From Nocardia amamiensis (GTDB lineage: Bacteria > Actinomycetota > Actinomycetes > Mycobacteriales > Mycobacteriaceae): a DNA stretch of 64,000 bases. The translations under genes were made by a program, and so were the position numbers. A model generated the notes under the pieces. It worked only from the letters and a program-made list of their open reading frames with translations, ran no database searches and was not told the DNA's origin. This document shows positions 1-8,903 of this stretch, piece after piece. The stretch lies in assembly GCF_015477605.1 (NCBI RefSeq), contig NZ_JADLQX010000006.1, positions 124,001-188,000 of the forward strand. Reading direction: 5' to 3'. The first letter of the stretch is position 1, and each line of letters starts with the position of its first letter.

Positions 1-299
1 AACTCCGGCACGTCGTTGCCGAGCCGCGCGGCGTCGGCCATTTGCAGGTGCATGGCCATGATGTAGGCGCCGATGCCGAAGAACACGCCCTGCCCGAGGG
101 TCAGCATGCCGCCACGTCCCCAGGCCAATCCGATGCCGACCGCGACGATCGCGAAGCACAGGAATTTCGCCAGCAGGTTGAGCCGGAAGTCGCTGAGCAC
201 GGCGGGAGCGACCGCGAACAACAGGACGGCGGCAACCGCGAATCCGGCCAGGGCGGTGAGCGAGGAGTGTGCGCGCCACCGTTGCACGAGTGTGGTCAT
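1..299 (-). CDS. urtC: Urea ABC transporter permease UrtC (partial, N-terminus)
   Basis: Reverse-strand reading from ATG at 299 to the window edge gives about 99 residues beginning MTTLVQRWRAH. One hydrophobic segment lies near residues 17-33, followed by a loop with GRGGMLTLGQGVFFGIGAY, which is characteristic of LivM/UrtC permeases. The protein should form the inner-membrane channel with UrtB. Its ATG overlaps the urtB TGA (ATGA, 296-299), so the two are translationally coupled. The rest of the gene and presumably urtD/urtE lie left of the window. Identity is by family resemblance plus the urtA-urtB context. Confidence 0.9.
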   Translation of the reverse strand, partial: MTTLVQRWRAHSSLTALAGFAVAAVLLFAVAPAVLSDFRLNLLAKFLCFAIVAVGIGLAWGRGGMLTLGQGVFFGIGAYIMAMHLQMADAARLGNDVPE

Positions 300-1180
300 G
301 CCAGACTCCTTGTCCGGACGGTGAACAGGCCCTGCGGGCGGACCTGCAGGAAGATCACGATGATGACGAACACGATGACCTTCGCGATGGACGCGGTGGT
401 CGAGTATTCGATGTAGGAATTGAGCAGGCCGAGCGCGAACGCCGCGATCACCGTGCCCTTGATCTGGCCCAGCCCGCCGATGACCACCACCAGGAACGCG
501 TCGATCAGATAGCTCTGGCCGATGGTCGGGCTGGTGGAACCGATCAGCGTCAGTGCGACCCCGGCCACGCCGGCCAGCCCGGAGCCGATGAAGAAGGTGC
601 TGATGTCGGTGAAACGGCTGGACACGCCGGATGTTTCGGCCAAGCCGCGGTTCTGCACGACCGCGCGGATCCGCCGGCCCAGCGGCGTCGTCTTCAGCAC
701 CGCGGCCAGCGCGGTCACCGCGACGACCGCGAGGACCAGGATGAAGATGCGCGTCTTCGGCACCACCGCGCCCAGGATCGTGACGCCGCCGCCGAGCCAT
801 TCCGGCGCGATGACGTTCTTGGCGGGCGCGCCGAAGATATCGCGGGCCAGCTGTTGCAGCACCAGCCCCACACCGAAGGTGACCAGCAGGGTGTCCAGGG
901 GCCGGTCGTACATCCAGCGGATCAGGCCCATTTCCAGCGCGGCGCCCAGCAGTCCGCCGACCAGGAACCCGATCAGCAGGGAGACGACGAGCGACACTCC
1001 CGCTGACGAAATGACCTTCTGCACAACGTAAGTCGTGTAGCAACCGGCCATGATGAACTCGCCGTGCGCCATGTTGATCACGCCCATCTGACCGAAGGTC
1101 AGCGAGAGCCCGAGCGCGGCGAGCAAGAGAATCGATCCCAGGCTCAGCCCCGTGAAGAGCTGTCCGATCAGAACATCCAT
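296..1180 (-). CDS. urtB: Urea ABC transporter permease UrtB
   Basis: A 294-residue LivH-type permease starting MDVLIGQLFTGLSLGSILLL. The family segments GLSLTFGQMGVINMAHGEF near residues 25-45 and the C-terminal GGLGQIKGTVIAAFALG loop are visible, with about eight hydrophobic helices. The reading frame is open much further upstream, but the residues there are low-complexity and hydrophilic. ATG 1180 is chosen because an AGGAG motif lies about 9 nt before it and the UrtB family starts here. It pairs with UrtC to import urea, with UrtA as the binding protein. Unusually, 333 bp of repeat-containing DNA separates it from urtA. Confidence 0.92.
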   Translation of the reverse strand: MDVLIGQLFTGLSLGSILLLAALGLSLTFGQMGVINMAHGEFIMAGCYTTYVVQKVISSAGVSLVVSLLIGFLVGGLLGAALEMGLIRWMYDRPLDTLLVTFGVGLVLQQLARDIFGAPAKNVIAPEWLGGGVTILGAVVPKTRIFILVLAVVAVTALAAVLKTTPLGRRIRAVVQNRGLAETSGVSSRFTDISTFFIGSGLAGVAGVALTLIGSTSPTIGQSYLIDAFLVVVIGGLGQIKGTVIAAFALGLLNSYIEYSTTASIAKVIVFVIIVIFLQVRPQGLFTVRTRSLA

Positions 1181-1513
1181 GGGAAGAGACTCCTGTGTTG
1201 GTCTGACTGTGTTTGCTTTGGCAGCGCCTGCGGCGCTGCGTGTTGCGGCCCACCTGTTGCTCGTGCCTGAGTGACCGCCGCTGGCGACTTCGTCGCGGAC
1301 GCGGCGGCCACTCGGACACGAGCCGGGCCGCGAACGGGCAACGCTCGGTCTCGCTTCGCTCGAAAGCCAGGGTTCGGCCGAGTGGTTGCAGGGGTTCGGA
1401 GCCCGCCCGCCCGTGTCCGTGGCCCCCCTCATTGCGCTTCGAACGACCGCCGCCGGCGACTTCGTCGCGGGTGTGCCGGAAACTCGTAGCTGGGCCACGG
1501 ACACGGTCGTGGA
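1181..1513. repeat. urtA-urtB spacer holding a dispersed hairpin element and an internal direct repeat
   Basis: No gene is supported here. Positions 1203-1251 closely match 55081-55129 downstream of fadB2. Inside lies a perfect 8-bp stem, GCAGCGCC-TGC-GGCGCTGC (1221-1239), which could attenuate transcription between urtA and urtB. A separate 27-bp direct repeat with 25 matches sits at 1272-1298 and 1444-1470. Both repeats are direct sequence observations; the attenuation role is inference. Confidence 0.6.
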
Positions 1514-2785
1514 CTACTTCAGGCCCTTCGCCCAGTCGTAGGACTTGAGGTACGGGTCCGGGGTCACCGCCTTGCCGGAGTCCCAGACGGTGTAGATGAG
1601 ACCGTCGGGACGGATTTCGCCGATGCGGGCGGTCTTGGTGATGTGGTGATTGGAGCCGTCGATGGTCACCAGGCCCTCGGGGGCTTCGAAGCTCACCCCG
1701 TCGGCAGCGGCCTGAATGTCCTCCACCTTGAACGACTTCGCCTTCTCGACGGTGTTCTTCCACAGGTAGACCGACGCATAGGCGGCTTCCATCGGGTCCG
1801 AGGTCGGCTTGTCGGCGCCGAACGCGGCCTTGTAGTCGGCGACGAACTTCTTGTTCACCGGGGTGTCGACGGTCTGGTAGTAGTTCCACGCGGTGAGCTG
1901 GCCCGCGATGTTCTGCGCGCCGATGCCCGCGACCTCCTCCTCGGCGATGGACACCGAGATCACCGGCATCTCAGCGGCTTTCAGGCCCGCGCTGGTGTAC
2001 TCGCGGAAGAACGCGACGTTGGAGTCGCCGTTGAGGGTGTTGAACACCGCGCCCGCCTTGGCGGTGCGGACCTTGTTCACGATGGTGGAGAAGTCGGTGG
2101 AGCCGAGCGGGGTGTAGTCCTCGCCCTTGATCTCGATGCCGTTGGCCGCGGCGTAGGCCTTGATCTCGCGATTGGCGGTCTGCGGGAAGACGTAGTCGCT
2201 ACCGACCAGGTAGAGCGAGGTGATGCCCTTCTGCTTCAGGTAGTCCAGCGCCGGGATGATCTGCTGGTTGGTGGTCGCGCCGGTGTAGAAGATGTTCTTG
2301 CTGTCCTCCAGGCCCTCGTACTGCACCGGGTAGTAGAGCAGCGAGTTGAGGCTCTCGAATTTCGGCTTCATGGCCTTGCGGCTCGAGGAGGTCCAGCCGC
2401 CGAACACCGCGGCGACGCAGTCGGAGCTGATCAGCTTCTCCGCCTTCTCCGCGAAGGTCTTCGGGTCCGAAGCGCCGTCCTCCAGCACCAGCTCGATCTT
2501 CTTGCCGAGCACGCCGCCCGCGGCGTTGATCTGGTCGACGGCCAGCTTGGTGGAGTTGGCGACGGTGACCTCGGAGATGGCCATCGTGCCGGACAGCGAG
2601 TGCAGTGAGCCGACCTTGATCGTGTCCTTCGACGTGTCCACGCAGGACGCGGCGTTCGAACCGGTCGAGGCGTCGTCCTTGGCGCCGCAGGCGGTCAGCA
2701 ACAGGCCGGCGAGCGCGACCGCGGTGGGTACCGCCATCGCCTTGACCAAGCGCCGATGGCGCGGGATGGCACGGGAATCTGACAT
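1514..2785 (-). CDS. urtA: Urea ABC transporter substrate-binding lipoprotein UrtA
   Basis: A 423-residue periplasmic-binding protein. The N-terminus has a basic stretch, a hydrophobic core and the lipobox LLTAC with the lipidated cysteine at residue 33. The mature part begins [18 protein letters not shown] and contains [14 protein letters not shown] and [10 protein letters not shown], typical of UrtA/FmdD amide-binding proteins. Start 2785 follows GAGGAGAAGG; an upstream in-frame ATG lies inside that ribosome-binding site and is less likely. UrtA captures urea for UrtBCDE. The family is normally nitrogen-regulated, and a GlnR-like site lies about 185 bp upstream. Confidence 0.93.
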   Translation of the reverse strand: MSDSRAIPRHRRLVKAMAVPTAVALAGLLLTACGAKDDASTGSNAASCVDTSKDTIKVGSLHSLSGTMAISEVTVANSTKLAVDQINAAGGVLGKKIELVLEDGASDPKTFAEKAEKLISSDCVAAVFGGWTSSSRKAMKPKFESLNSLLYYPVQYEGLEDSKNIFYTGATTNQQIIPALDYLKQKGITSLYLVGSDYVFPQTANREIKAYAAANGIEIKGEDYTPLGSTDFSTIVNKVRTAKAGAVFNTLNGDSNVAFFREYTSAGLKAAEMPVISVSIAEEEVAGIGAQNIAGQLTAWNYYQTVDTPVNKKFVADYKAAFGADKPTSDPMEAAYASVYLWKNTVEKAKSFKVEDIQAAADGVSFEAPEGLVTIDGSNHHITKTARIGEIRPDGLIYTVWDSGKAVTPDPYLKSYDWAKGLK

Positions 2786-2969
2786 GGGGCGGACCCTTCT
2801 CCTCATCAGGTGTGCGGCGGCGCTGGATGCGCGCCGCATCGAATACCCGCGGCTTTCGACCCGGTCACGGCGGTACACCGGGCTGTATACAACCGCTGTA
2901 TTCGTGATGCGAACGGTAGACAGAAGTTGTTGCGCCGGAATATCTGTCGATAACGAGTCCGTTTCATCT

Positions 2970-2985
2970 GTTTCGCACGTGTGAA
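2970..2985 (-). promoter_or_regulatory. Possible GlnR box upstream of urtA
   Basis: On the minus strand the sequence reads TTCAC-n6-GAAAC, matching nine of the ten fixed positions of the actinobacterial GlnR half-site pair gTnAC-n6-GaAAC. It is placed about 185 bp before urtA. Only one pair is seen and this is a pattern match by eye. Confidence 0.35.
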
Positions 2986-2992
2986 CCTTTGC
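2984..2992 (+). promoter_or_regulatory. RamB-like half box upstream of the fadE5 homologue
   Basis: AACCTTTGC is identical over nine bases to the first RamB-like box before aceA (52462-52470). It lies about 167 bp before the acyl-CoA dehydrogenase start, and overlaps the edge of the GlnR-like site on the other strand. It could be a coincidence. Confidence 0.25.
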
Positions 2993-3158
2993 GGTCAACC
3001 GCGGGCGGACAGTTGTGAGGTCTCGGCAAACCCGCTGGCCGGGTCGACGTGGCTACGGTTGCGTAGCGTCGCCGCGATGCGGCACGCTTCGATTCGTACG
3101 AGGTCGCAACCGTCTGTCCCGGCGGCGCCTGCCCCGGACTCGAGTCGAGGAGGACGAG

Positions 3159-4988
3159 ATGGGCCACTACAAGGCGAACCTGCGGGATATCGAGTTCAAC
3201 CTCTTCGAAGTGCTCCAACTGGGCAAGCTCCTCGACACCGGCGCCTACGGCGACCTCGACTCCGACACGGCCCGGGAGATCCTGGCCGAGGTCAGGCGGC
3301 TGGCGGAAGGCCCCGTCGCGGACTCCTTCGCCGCAGCCGACCGGGAGCCGGTGGTGTACGACGCGACCACGTTCTCGATCTCGGTTCCGGAGCCGCTGCG
3401 CAAGACCATCGCCGCCGTGCGCGAGTCGGACTGGAGCCGGCTGGGCATACCGGAAGGCATAGGCGGCATCCCTGCGCCCGCGGCGCTGGTGTGGGCGGTC
3501 GCCGAGATGATCACCTGCGCCAATCCGTCGGCGTCGTTCTTCAACATGGGCCCCGTCATGGCGTCCGTGCTGTACAACGTCGGCACCGAGCAACAGAAGC
3601 GCTGGGCCGCGCTCGGCTTCGAGAAGGGCTGGCAGGGCACCATGGTGCTGACCGAGCCCGACGCGGGTTCGGACGTGGGCGCGGGACGGACCAAGGCGAT
3701 CAGGCAGGAGGACGGCTCCTGGCACATCGAGGGCGTCAAGCGCTTCATCTCCGGCGCCGAGGTCGGCGACACGGCGGAGAACGTCTTCCACCTGGTGCTG
3801 GCCCGGCCGGAGGGCGCGGGACCGGGCACCAAGGGCCTATCGCTGTTCTACGTCCCGAAGTTCCTGTTCGACCACGAGACCCTGGCGCTCGGCGAGCGCA
3901 ACGGCGTGTACGTCACCGGAGTCGAGCACAAGATGGGCTTGAAGTCCTCGCCCACCTGTGAGGTGACTTTCGGCGGCAGCGGGGTGCCCGCCAAAGGCTG
4001 GCTGGTCGGCGAGGTGCACAACGGCATCGCGCAGATGTTCCAGGTGATCGAGAACGCGCGCATGATGGTCGGCGTCAAATCCGCGGGCACCCTGTCGACC
4101 GGCTACTTGAACGCGTTGGACTACGCCAAGGAGCGGGTGCAGGGCGCCGACCTGACCCAGATGACCGACAAGGCCGCGCCTCGCGTGGCCATCACCCGCC
4201 ACCCGGACGTGCGGCGCTCGCTGGCCATGCAGAAGGCGTACGCCGAGGGTCTGCGGGCGGTGTACCTGTACACGGCCGCCCACCAGAACGCCGATGTGGC
4301 GCAGCTGGTTTCGGGCGCCGACCCCGAGATGGCGCACCGGGTGGACGATCTGCTGCTGCCGATCGTCAAGGGCGTCGGTTCCGAGCGGGCCTACCAGTAC
4401 CTGACCGAGTCGCTGCAAACGGTGGGTGGCTCGGGCTATCTCCAGGACTATCCGATCGAGCAGTACATTCGGGACGCGAAGATCGACTCGCTGTACGAGG
4501 GCACCACCGCGATCCAGGCGCAGGACTTCTTCTTCCGCAAGATCGCCCGCGACCGCGGCGTCGCGCTCGGCCACGTCAACGCGCAGATCGCGGCATTCCT
4601 GGACACGAAGACCGGCCGGTTCGACACCGAGCGCGAACTGCTGCGCACCGCCGCGACGGACGTGCAGGCGATGGCGGCCACGCTCACCGGCCATCTGATG
4701 TCCGCGCAGCAGACGCCCGCCGAGCTGTACAAGATCGGCCTCGGCTCGGTGCGCTTCCTGCTCGCGGTCGGCGACCTGCTCATCGGCTGGCGACTGCTGG
4801 TGCAGGCGGAGATCGCCGCCGCCGCGCTGGCCGGGGACGCGCCGGAGAAGGACCGTGCCTTCTACACCGGAAAGGTCGCCGCGGCGAGCTTCTTCGCCAA
4901 GAACGTGCTGCCGACCCTGACCGCGGTGAAAGGGATCATCGCCGCGCTCGACAACGACATCATGGAGCTGGACGAGGCGGCGTTCTAG
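3159..4988 (+). CDS. fadE5: Acyl-CoA dehydrogenase, FadE5-like
   Basis: A 609-residue large acyl-CoA dehydrogenase resembling mycobacterial FadE5 in length and motifs. It catalyses the FAD-dependent alpha,beta-dehydrogenation step of fatty acid beta-oxidation. Seen: [19 protein letters not shown] (flavin/substrate region), [32 protein letters not shown] and the catalytic-base motif LYEGTTAIQ with Glu447, the position reported for FadE5. The C-terminus [10 protein letters not shown] is also FadE5-like. ATG 3159 follows GAGGAGG; longer in-frame starts give an arginine-rich, non-homologous N-terminus. The gene is monocistronic, divergent from urtA, and ends at a strong hairpin. Confidence 0.93.
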   Translation: MGHYKANLRDIEFNLFEVLQLGKLLDTGAYGDLDSDTAREILAEVRRLAEGPVADSFAAADREPVVYDATTFSISVPEPLRKTIAAVRESDWSRLGIPEGIGGIPAPAALVWAVAEMITCANPSASFFNMGPVMASVLYNVGTEQQKRWAALGFEKGWQGTMVLTEPDAGSDVGAGRTKAIRQEDGSWHIEGVKRFISGAEVGDTAENVFHLVLARPEGAGPGTKGLSLFYVPKFLFDHETLALGERNGVYVTGVEHKMGLKSSPTCEVTFGGSGVPAKGWLVGEVHNGIAQMFQVIENARMMVGVKSAGTLSTGYLNALDYAKERVQGADLTQMTDKAAPRVAITRHPDVRRSLAMQKAYAEGLRAVYLYTAAHQNADVAQLVSGADPEMAHRVDDLLLPIVKGVGSERAYQYLTESLQTVGGSGYLQDYPIEQYIRDAKIDSLYEGTTAIQAQDFFFRKIARDRGVALGHVNAQIAAFLDTKTGRFDTERELLRTAATDVQAMAATLTGHLMSAQQTPAELYKIGLGSVRFLLAVGDLLIGWRLLVQAEIAAAALAGDAPEKDRAFYTGKVAAASFFAKNVLPTLTAVKGIIAALDNDIMELDEAAF

Positions 4989-5015
4989 CGCTCGTCCCCC
5001 GAACTTGTCACCAGG

Positions 5016-5053
5016 GACCTCGACCGTCGCGCCGCGAGCCGACGGTCGAGGTC
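5016..5053. terminator. Perfect 14-bp hairpin between convergent genes
   Basis: The arms GACCTCGACCGTCG (5016-5029) and CGACGGTCGAGGTC (5040-5053) are exact inverse complements around a 10-nt loop. It lies 27 bp after the fadE5-like stop and 144 bp after the convergent tetR stop, so it can terminate in both directions. No T-tract follows, as is usual in actinobacteria. Confidence 0.75.
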
Positions 5054-5196
5054 GGTGGCTGTTCGGGTGCCCGGTGTGCGTCGCGGCGACGGTTCCGGTT
5101 GCCTCCCGGCTGAGCAATCGGGCCGAGGTCGTAGTGGGACTCTCGGATCAGCGACGCATGTGGCGCCCGCCGCGACGGTCAGGCTGATGCTATGCG

Positions 5197-6039
5197 TCAG
5201 GCGTCGGGGCTGGCGAGCAATTTGAGTACGACCGGGCGGGAGAGGGTGCCGGAGACCTGCCTGGCCAGCTTGTTGGCGCTCGCGCCCGCGGCGTGGGCGG
5301 CGCGCAGCGTCGTGGCGAGTTCTTCGCGGGCGGCTTCCGCGGCGGCTTGGGCGTCCCGGAGTCGGGCGGCGGCCCGGTCCACATCGGAGTGCTCGCCGTG
5401 GGTGGTCAAGTCGTTGACCAGTTCGACTTCCGGCACGCGCGCCTCGTGCTCGCCCACGGGCGAGCCGCGCCGCATTGCGGCCCTGGCGAACTCCATCAGG
5501 AACTGCCGGGTGCCGTCGGTGTCCTCCGCGGCCTCGCCCAGTAGCAGCCTGGTGGTCTGCGGCACCGCGAGCGACCAGTTGGCCAGGCCGCACAGAGCGA
5601 TCAGCAGGCGGCCCGCGTTGTCGGAGTCCACGTCGAATTGCTCTTGGGCGCGGTCGGATTTGCGCACGTAGTGCTGGGCCCGCCAGCCGTCGATGTCGTG
5701 CGCGTCGGCACCGCGGTGCAGCGACTCCCACAGCATCAGCCGCAGCAGCTGGGGATTGTTCTTGTGGTAGTCGAACAGCTTCCCGACGTAGGCGCCGGGT
5801 TCGGTGTCGGCCAGCGGTTCGACCACGGTGATGAACTCGCGCAGCGTATCGATCAGGATGACGTCGAACAGCTTGTCCTTGCTGCCGAACAGCCCGTAGA
5901 TGCGTTCCTTGTTGACGCCCGCGGCCTCCGCGATGCGGTCGACCCTGGCGCCGGCCAGCCCGTACTGCGCGAATTCGTCGCGGGCGGCGCGCAACAGGGC
6001 CTGCCTGGTCACGTCACTGCGTTTCGTCGTGGCCGTCAT
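5197..6039 (-). CDS. TetR family repressor with C-terminal extension
   Basis: A 280-residue protein. Residues 9-60 form the TetR DNA-binding domain (RQALLRAARDEFAQYGLAGARVDRIAEAAGVNKERIYGLF region), followed by an all-helical ligand domain with conserved tryptophans. Most TetR proteins have about 200 residues; here the last 80 add an acidic linker and a helical segment with AAHAAGASANKLARQV, resembling a second helix-turn-helix. The gene is divergent from an MFS transporter, and the 74-bp gap contains a perfect palindrome overlapping the transporter -35, so it very likely represses the exporter. The ligand is unknown. Confidence 0.88.
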   Translation of the reverse strand: MTATTKRSDVTRQALLRAARDEFAQYGLAGARVDRIAEAAGVNKERIYGLFGSKDKLFDVILIDTLREFITVVEPLADTEPGAYVGKLFDYHKNNPQLLRLMLWESLHRGADAHDIDGWRAQHYVRKSDRAQEQFDVDSDNAGRLLIALCGLANWSLAVPQTTRLLLGEAAEDTDGTRQFLMEFARAAMRRGSPVGEHEARVPEVELVNDLTTHGEHSDVDRAAARLRDAQAAAEAAREELATTLRAAHAAGASANKLARQVSGTLSRPVVLKLLASPDA

Positions 6040-6063
6040 GACCGAGACTTTACCAGGTCATTA

Positions 6064-6079
6064 AACCAACTATTTGGTT
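6064..6079. promoter_or_regulatory. TetR operator palindrome
   Basis: AACCAA-CTAT-TTGGTT is a perfect 16-bp inverted repeat between the divergent tetR and MFS genes. Its right arm overlaps the first two bases of the MFS -35 TTGACA (6078-6083). This is the classic arrangement for TetR control of the exporter and of tetR itself. Confidence 0.7.
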
Positions 6080-6105
6080 GACATCTTGGCTTGGACGGGC
6101 ATACC
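6078..6105 (+). promoter_or_regulatory. Promoter of the MFS exporter gene, probably leaderless
   Basis: The -35 is a perfect TTGACA (6078-6083). After a 16-bp spacer a -10-like CATACC occurs at 6100-6105. Start codon ATG 6114 lies only 8 nt beyond, so transcription probably begins at or next to the start codon. No Shine-Dalgarno sequence is present. Confidence 0.6.
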
Positions 6106-6113
6106 TTCGACGC

Positions 6114-7346
6114 ATGGCAATGCCCATCGTTCAGCCCGCGGCCGACGCCTCGGCCGTGACGCGCAGCCCAGGCGCGTCATCTCGTGCCCACACCCAGCGC
6201 ACGCTCCCCTTCTTCGTCCTCGCCGCCCTGCTGGCCACCGGCCAGATGTACGTCCCCATCCCGCTGTTCACCGCCATGAAGGCCGATTGGGGCGTCGGCT
6301 CCGCTGTGCTGACCTGGATCATCAGCGCGTTCGCATTCGGATACGCGGGCGGCTTCGTCCTGTTCGGTCCGCTGTCGGACCGCTACGGTCACCGGCGGGT
6401 GCTGGTCACCGGAATGCTGGTCGCCGCAGTGGTCACACTATTGACCGGTTTGGCGGTCAGTGCGCCGCTGGCTGTCGGCCTGCGGGTGGTGCAGGGCCTG
6501 GTGGTCGGCTCGATGCCGCCCGCGATCATGGCCTACATCGCCACCCGCCTCGATCCCGCGCACCGGGCCGTGGCCACGATGTCGGTGTCGACGGCATTTC
6601 TCGCGGCGACGGTGATCGCGCAGATCGTGTCGCAGGCGATGGTCGGCGCGTTCCCTTGGCGCACCGTATTCATCGCCTCCGCAGTCGCTTTCGCCGTACT
6701 GGCGCTGGTGTTGCGCTCGATGCTGGTCGCCGACGGCCCAGCCGGGCGGGACCGGCCGCTGCGGCACAGCTACGCCGCGATTCCCGCGGTGCTGCGCATC
6801 CGCGCACTGCTGCCGCTGCTGCTCGCGGGTGCGATGAGCATGGCCGCGATGGTCGGCGTGTACACCGGTCTCGAATTGACGGGTGTCATCCAGAATTCGG
6901 GGGAACTGCTCGCCCTGCGCGCGGGCGCGCTGCCGGTGATGATCGCGCTGCCTTTTGTCGCGGTCCCGCTGGCCAGGCTGTCCAAGCACCGTCAGATCGT
7001 GCTGGGTGTATCGGTCGCGACGGCGGCCATGGTGGTCGCGACCTTCGAGGGAACGCATCCGGTCGTGCTGACCGTCCTGCTCGCCGTCTTGGTCGGCGGC
7101 GTAGGCGTCGTCGCTCCGGCGGTCTTGCAGAGCGCGGGCGAACTGGGCGGCAAATCCCGTGCCGCCGCCATGTCGGTCGCGATGTTCAGCTTCTACGTGG
7201 GCGCCACCATCGGCCCGCTCGTCGCGTCGGCCGCAGCTCCCCACGGATTCGCCGTTCTCGCCTGGATTTTGGCGCTACTGCTCGTCGCTGCCCTCGTTAT
7301 GACGGTGGTCGGCCTGCGTGTCCAGCGGCCGGTGCAGCTCGCGTGA
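6114..7346 (+). CDS. MFS transporter (drug-exporter type)
   Basis: A 410-residue membrane protein with about twelve hydrophobic segments. The family A-motif variant FGPLSDRYGHRRVLVTGM occurs in the loop after the second helix, and the N-terminus is a short hydrophilic tail. Similar actinobacterial permeases export small hydrophobic compounds. ATG 6114 fits the leaderless promoter; ATG 6120 two codons later is an alternative, and an ATG at 6078 would lie inside the -35. Divergence from a TetR gene with a shared operator indicates induction by the exported compound or a related one. The substrate cannot be read from sequence. Confidence 0.87.
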   Translation: MAMPIVQPAADASAVTRSPGASSRAHTQRTLPFFVLAALLATGQMYVPIPLFTAMKADWGVGSAVLTWIISAFAFGYAGGFVLFGPLSDRYGHRRVLVTGMLVAAVVTLLTGLAVSAPLAVGLRVVQGLVVGSMPPAIMAYIATRLDPAHRAVATMSVSTAFLAATVIAQIVSQAMVGAFPWRTVFIASAVAFAVLALVLRSMLVADGPAGRDRPLRHSYAAIPAVLRIRALLPLLLAGAMSMAAMVGVYTGLELTGVIQNSGELLALRAGALPVMIALPFVAVPLARLSKHRQIVLGVSVATAAMVVATFEGTHPVVLTVLLAVLVGGVGVVAPAVLQSAGELGGKSRAAAMSVAMFSFYVGATIGPLVASAAAPHGFAVLAWILALLLVAALVMTVVGLRVQRPVQLA

Positions 7347-7400
7347 TCGCACCTGATGTCCGGCCGATATCGGTGCTCCCGATGAGCGGTGGCGGTGCGA

Positions 7401-8807
7401 CTACTTCAACACGTACGGCGAGACCGAGCTGCGGTGTTCGCTGATGTCGAGCACCTTGCCCAGGGGCGGGAACGCGCGCTGCGGGCAGTTGGCACGCTCG
7501 CATACCCGGCAGCCGGCGCCGATCGGTGTCGGCTGCACTTCGTCGAGATCGATGCCGTCGGCGTAGATCACCCGGCCCGCGTGGCGCAGCTCGCAGCCGA
7601 GGCCGATGGCGAAGGTCTTGCTCGGCTGGCCGTAGCGGGTGGCGCGGCGCTCCACCGTGCGGGCCACCCACAGGTATTTGCGGCCATCGGGCATCTGGGC
7701 GATCTGCGTCATGATCTTGCCGGGGTAGGCGAAGGTCTCGTAGACGTTCCACAGCGGGCAGGTCCCGCCGCTGGCGGAGAAGTGGAAACCGGTGGCGGAC
7801 TGGCGCTTCGACATGTTGCCCGCCCGATCCACCCGGACGAACGAGAACGGGACGCCGCGCAGCGACGGTCGTTGCAGCGTGGAGAGCCGGTGGCAGATGG
7901 TCTCGTAGCTCTGGGTGAAGAACGCCGACAGCCGCTCGATGTCGTAGCGGAAATCCTCGGCCACCTCGTGGAAGTGCGTGTACGGCAGCACGGTCGCCGC
8001 CGCGAAGTAGTTCGCCAGGCCGAGCATGGCCAGCTTGCGGGCGTCCTCGGAGGCGAAATTGCCCTCCTCGACCAGCTTTTCCAGCAGGTCGCCGCATTCG
8101 AAGTAGGCCAGCTCGGCGGCCAGCTTGAAGGTGCGCTGCCCACCGGACAGATGCGGCGCGATCTCCAGATTTCGGGTCTCCGGGTCGTAGCGGTGCAGCA
8201 CGCCCTCGCCGAGATCGATGCGTTCGGTGATCCGCACGTCGTGCGTGCGCAGCATCCTGGCGACCTCGCTGTTCACATCGCCGCCGTGGAATCGGATGCG
8301 CGCGGTGAGCTCTTCGGCGGCCGTGTCCAGCTCGTGGATGTAGTTCTGCCGCTGATAGAAGTAGTCGCGCACTTCCTCGTGCGGCTTGCTGATCGCCGCG
8401 CTGCCCGCGCCGTCGGCGAACCGGTCCTCGGTCGCCGCGGCCAGCTGCGCGGACGTGTTGCGGTAGCGGTTGTGCATGTTGACCAGCGCGCGGGCCATGC
8501 TCGGATGCGCCGAGACGATGTCCGCGATCTCCTGGGCGTCGGCCTCGATACCCAGCTCCTGGTCCATGACGACTTCCTGCAGCTCGGCGATGAGCCGGGT
8601 GTCGTCCTGGGCGGCGAAGAAGGTCGCGTCCACGCCGAACACGTCGCTGATCTTGAGCAGGACCGCTACGGTCAGCGGGCGCACGTCGTGCTCGATCTGG
8701 TTGAGGTAGCTCGCCGAGATCTCCAGTTGCTGTGCCAGCGAGACCTGGCTCAGCCCGCGTTCGGTTCGCAGCTGGCGCAGCCGCGCTCCGACGTAAGTCT
8801 TGGCCAT
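7401..8807 (-). CDS. ramB: RamB-type regulator of acetate/glyoxylate metabolism
   Basis: A 468-residue short-chain fatty acyl regulator family protein. Residues 8-63 are an XRE helix-turn-helix (LRQLRTERGLSQVSLAQQLEIS). The middle holds an ImmA/IrrE-like segment (HLSGGQRTFKLAAELAYFE). The C-terminal DUF2083 part ends with a cysteine cluster, GAGCRVCERANCPQR. Length and architecture match RamB of Corynebacterium and Mycobacterium, which binds the aceA/icl promoter. In M. tuberculosis ramB lies beside icl1-fadB2; here it is about 44 kb from aceA. ATG 8807 is preceded by TAGGCT six bases upstream, suggesting a leaderless transcript. Confidence 0.88.
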   Translation of the reverse strand: MAKTYVGARLRQLRTERGLSQVSLAQQLEISASYLNQIEHDVRPLTVAVLLKISDVFGVDATFFAAQDDTRLIAELQEVVMDQELGIEADAQEIADIVSAHPSMARALVNMHNRYRNTSAQLAAATEDRFADGAGSAAISKPHEEVRDYFYQRQNYIHELDTAAEELTARIRFHGGDVNSEVARMLRTHDVRITERIDLGEGVLHRYDPETRNLEIAPHLSGGQRTFKLAAELAYFECGDLLEKLVEEGNFASEDARKLAMLGLANYFAAATVLPYTHFHEVAEDFRYDIERLSAFFTQSYETICHRLSTLQRPSLRGVPFSFVRVDRAGNMSKRQSATGFHFSASGGTCPLWNVYETFAYPGKIMTQIAQMPDGRKYLWVARTVERRATRYGQPSKTFAIGLGCELRHAGRVIYADGIDLDEVQPTPIGAGCRVCERANCPQRAFPPLGKVLDISEHRSSVSPYVLK

Positions 8808-8903
8808 GGGCCCAGCCTATGGGCGGTTTCGCATCCGTGCCAAGGAACAATTAGCACTCGGGTTGCCGCACGGGTGTCATACCCCGCCGCTACCGTCGGC
8901 AGG

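Noticed and set aside
8849..8880. TTAGCACTC half of a CIRCE-like heat-shock operator before the DNA ligase gene
   Set aside because: The second inverted half (GAGTGCTAA) is absent; only degenerate bases follow, and a ligase is not an HrcA target.
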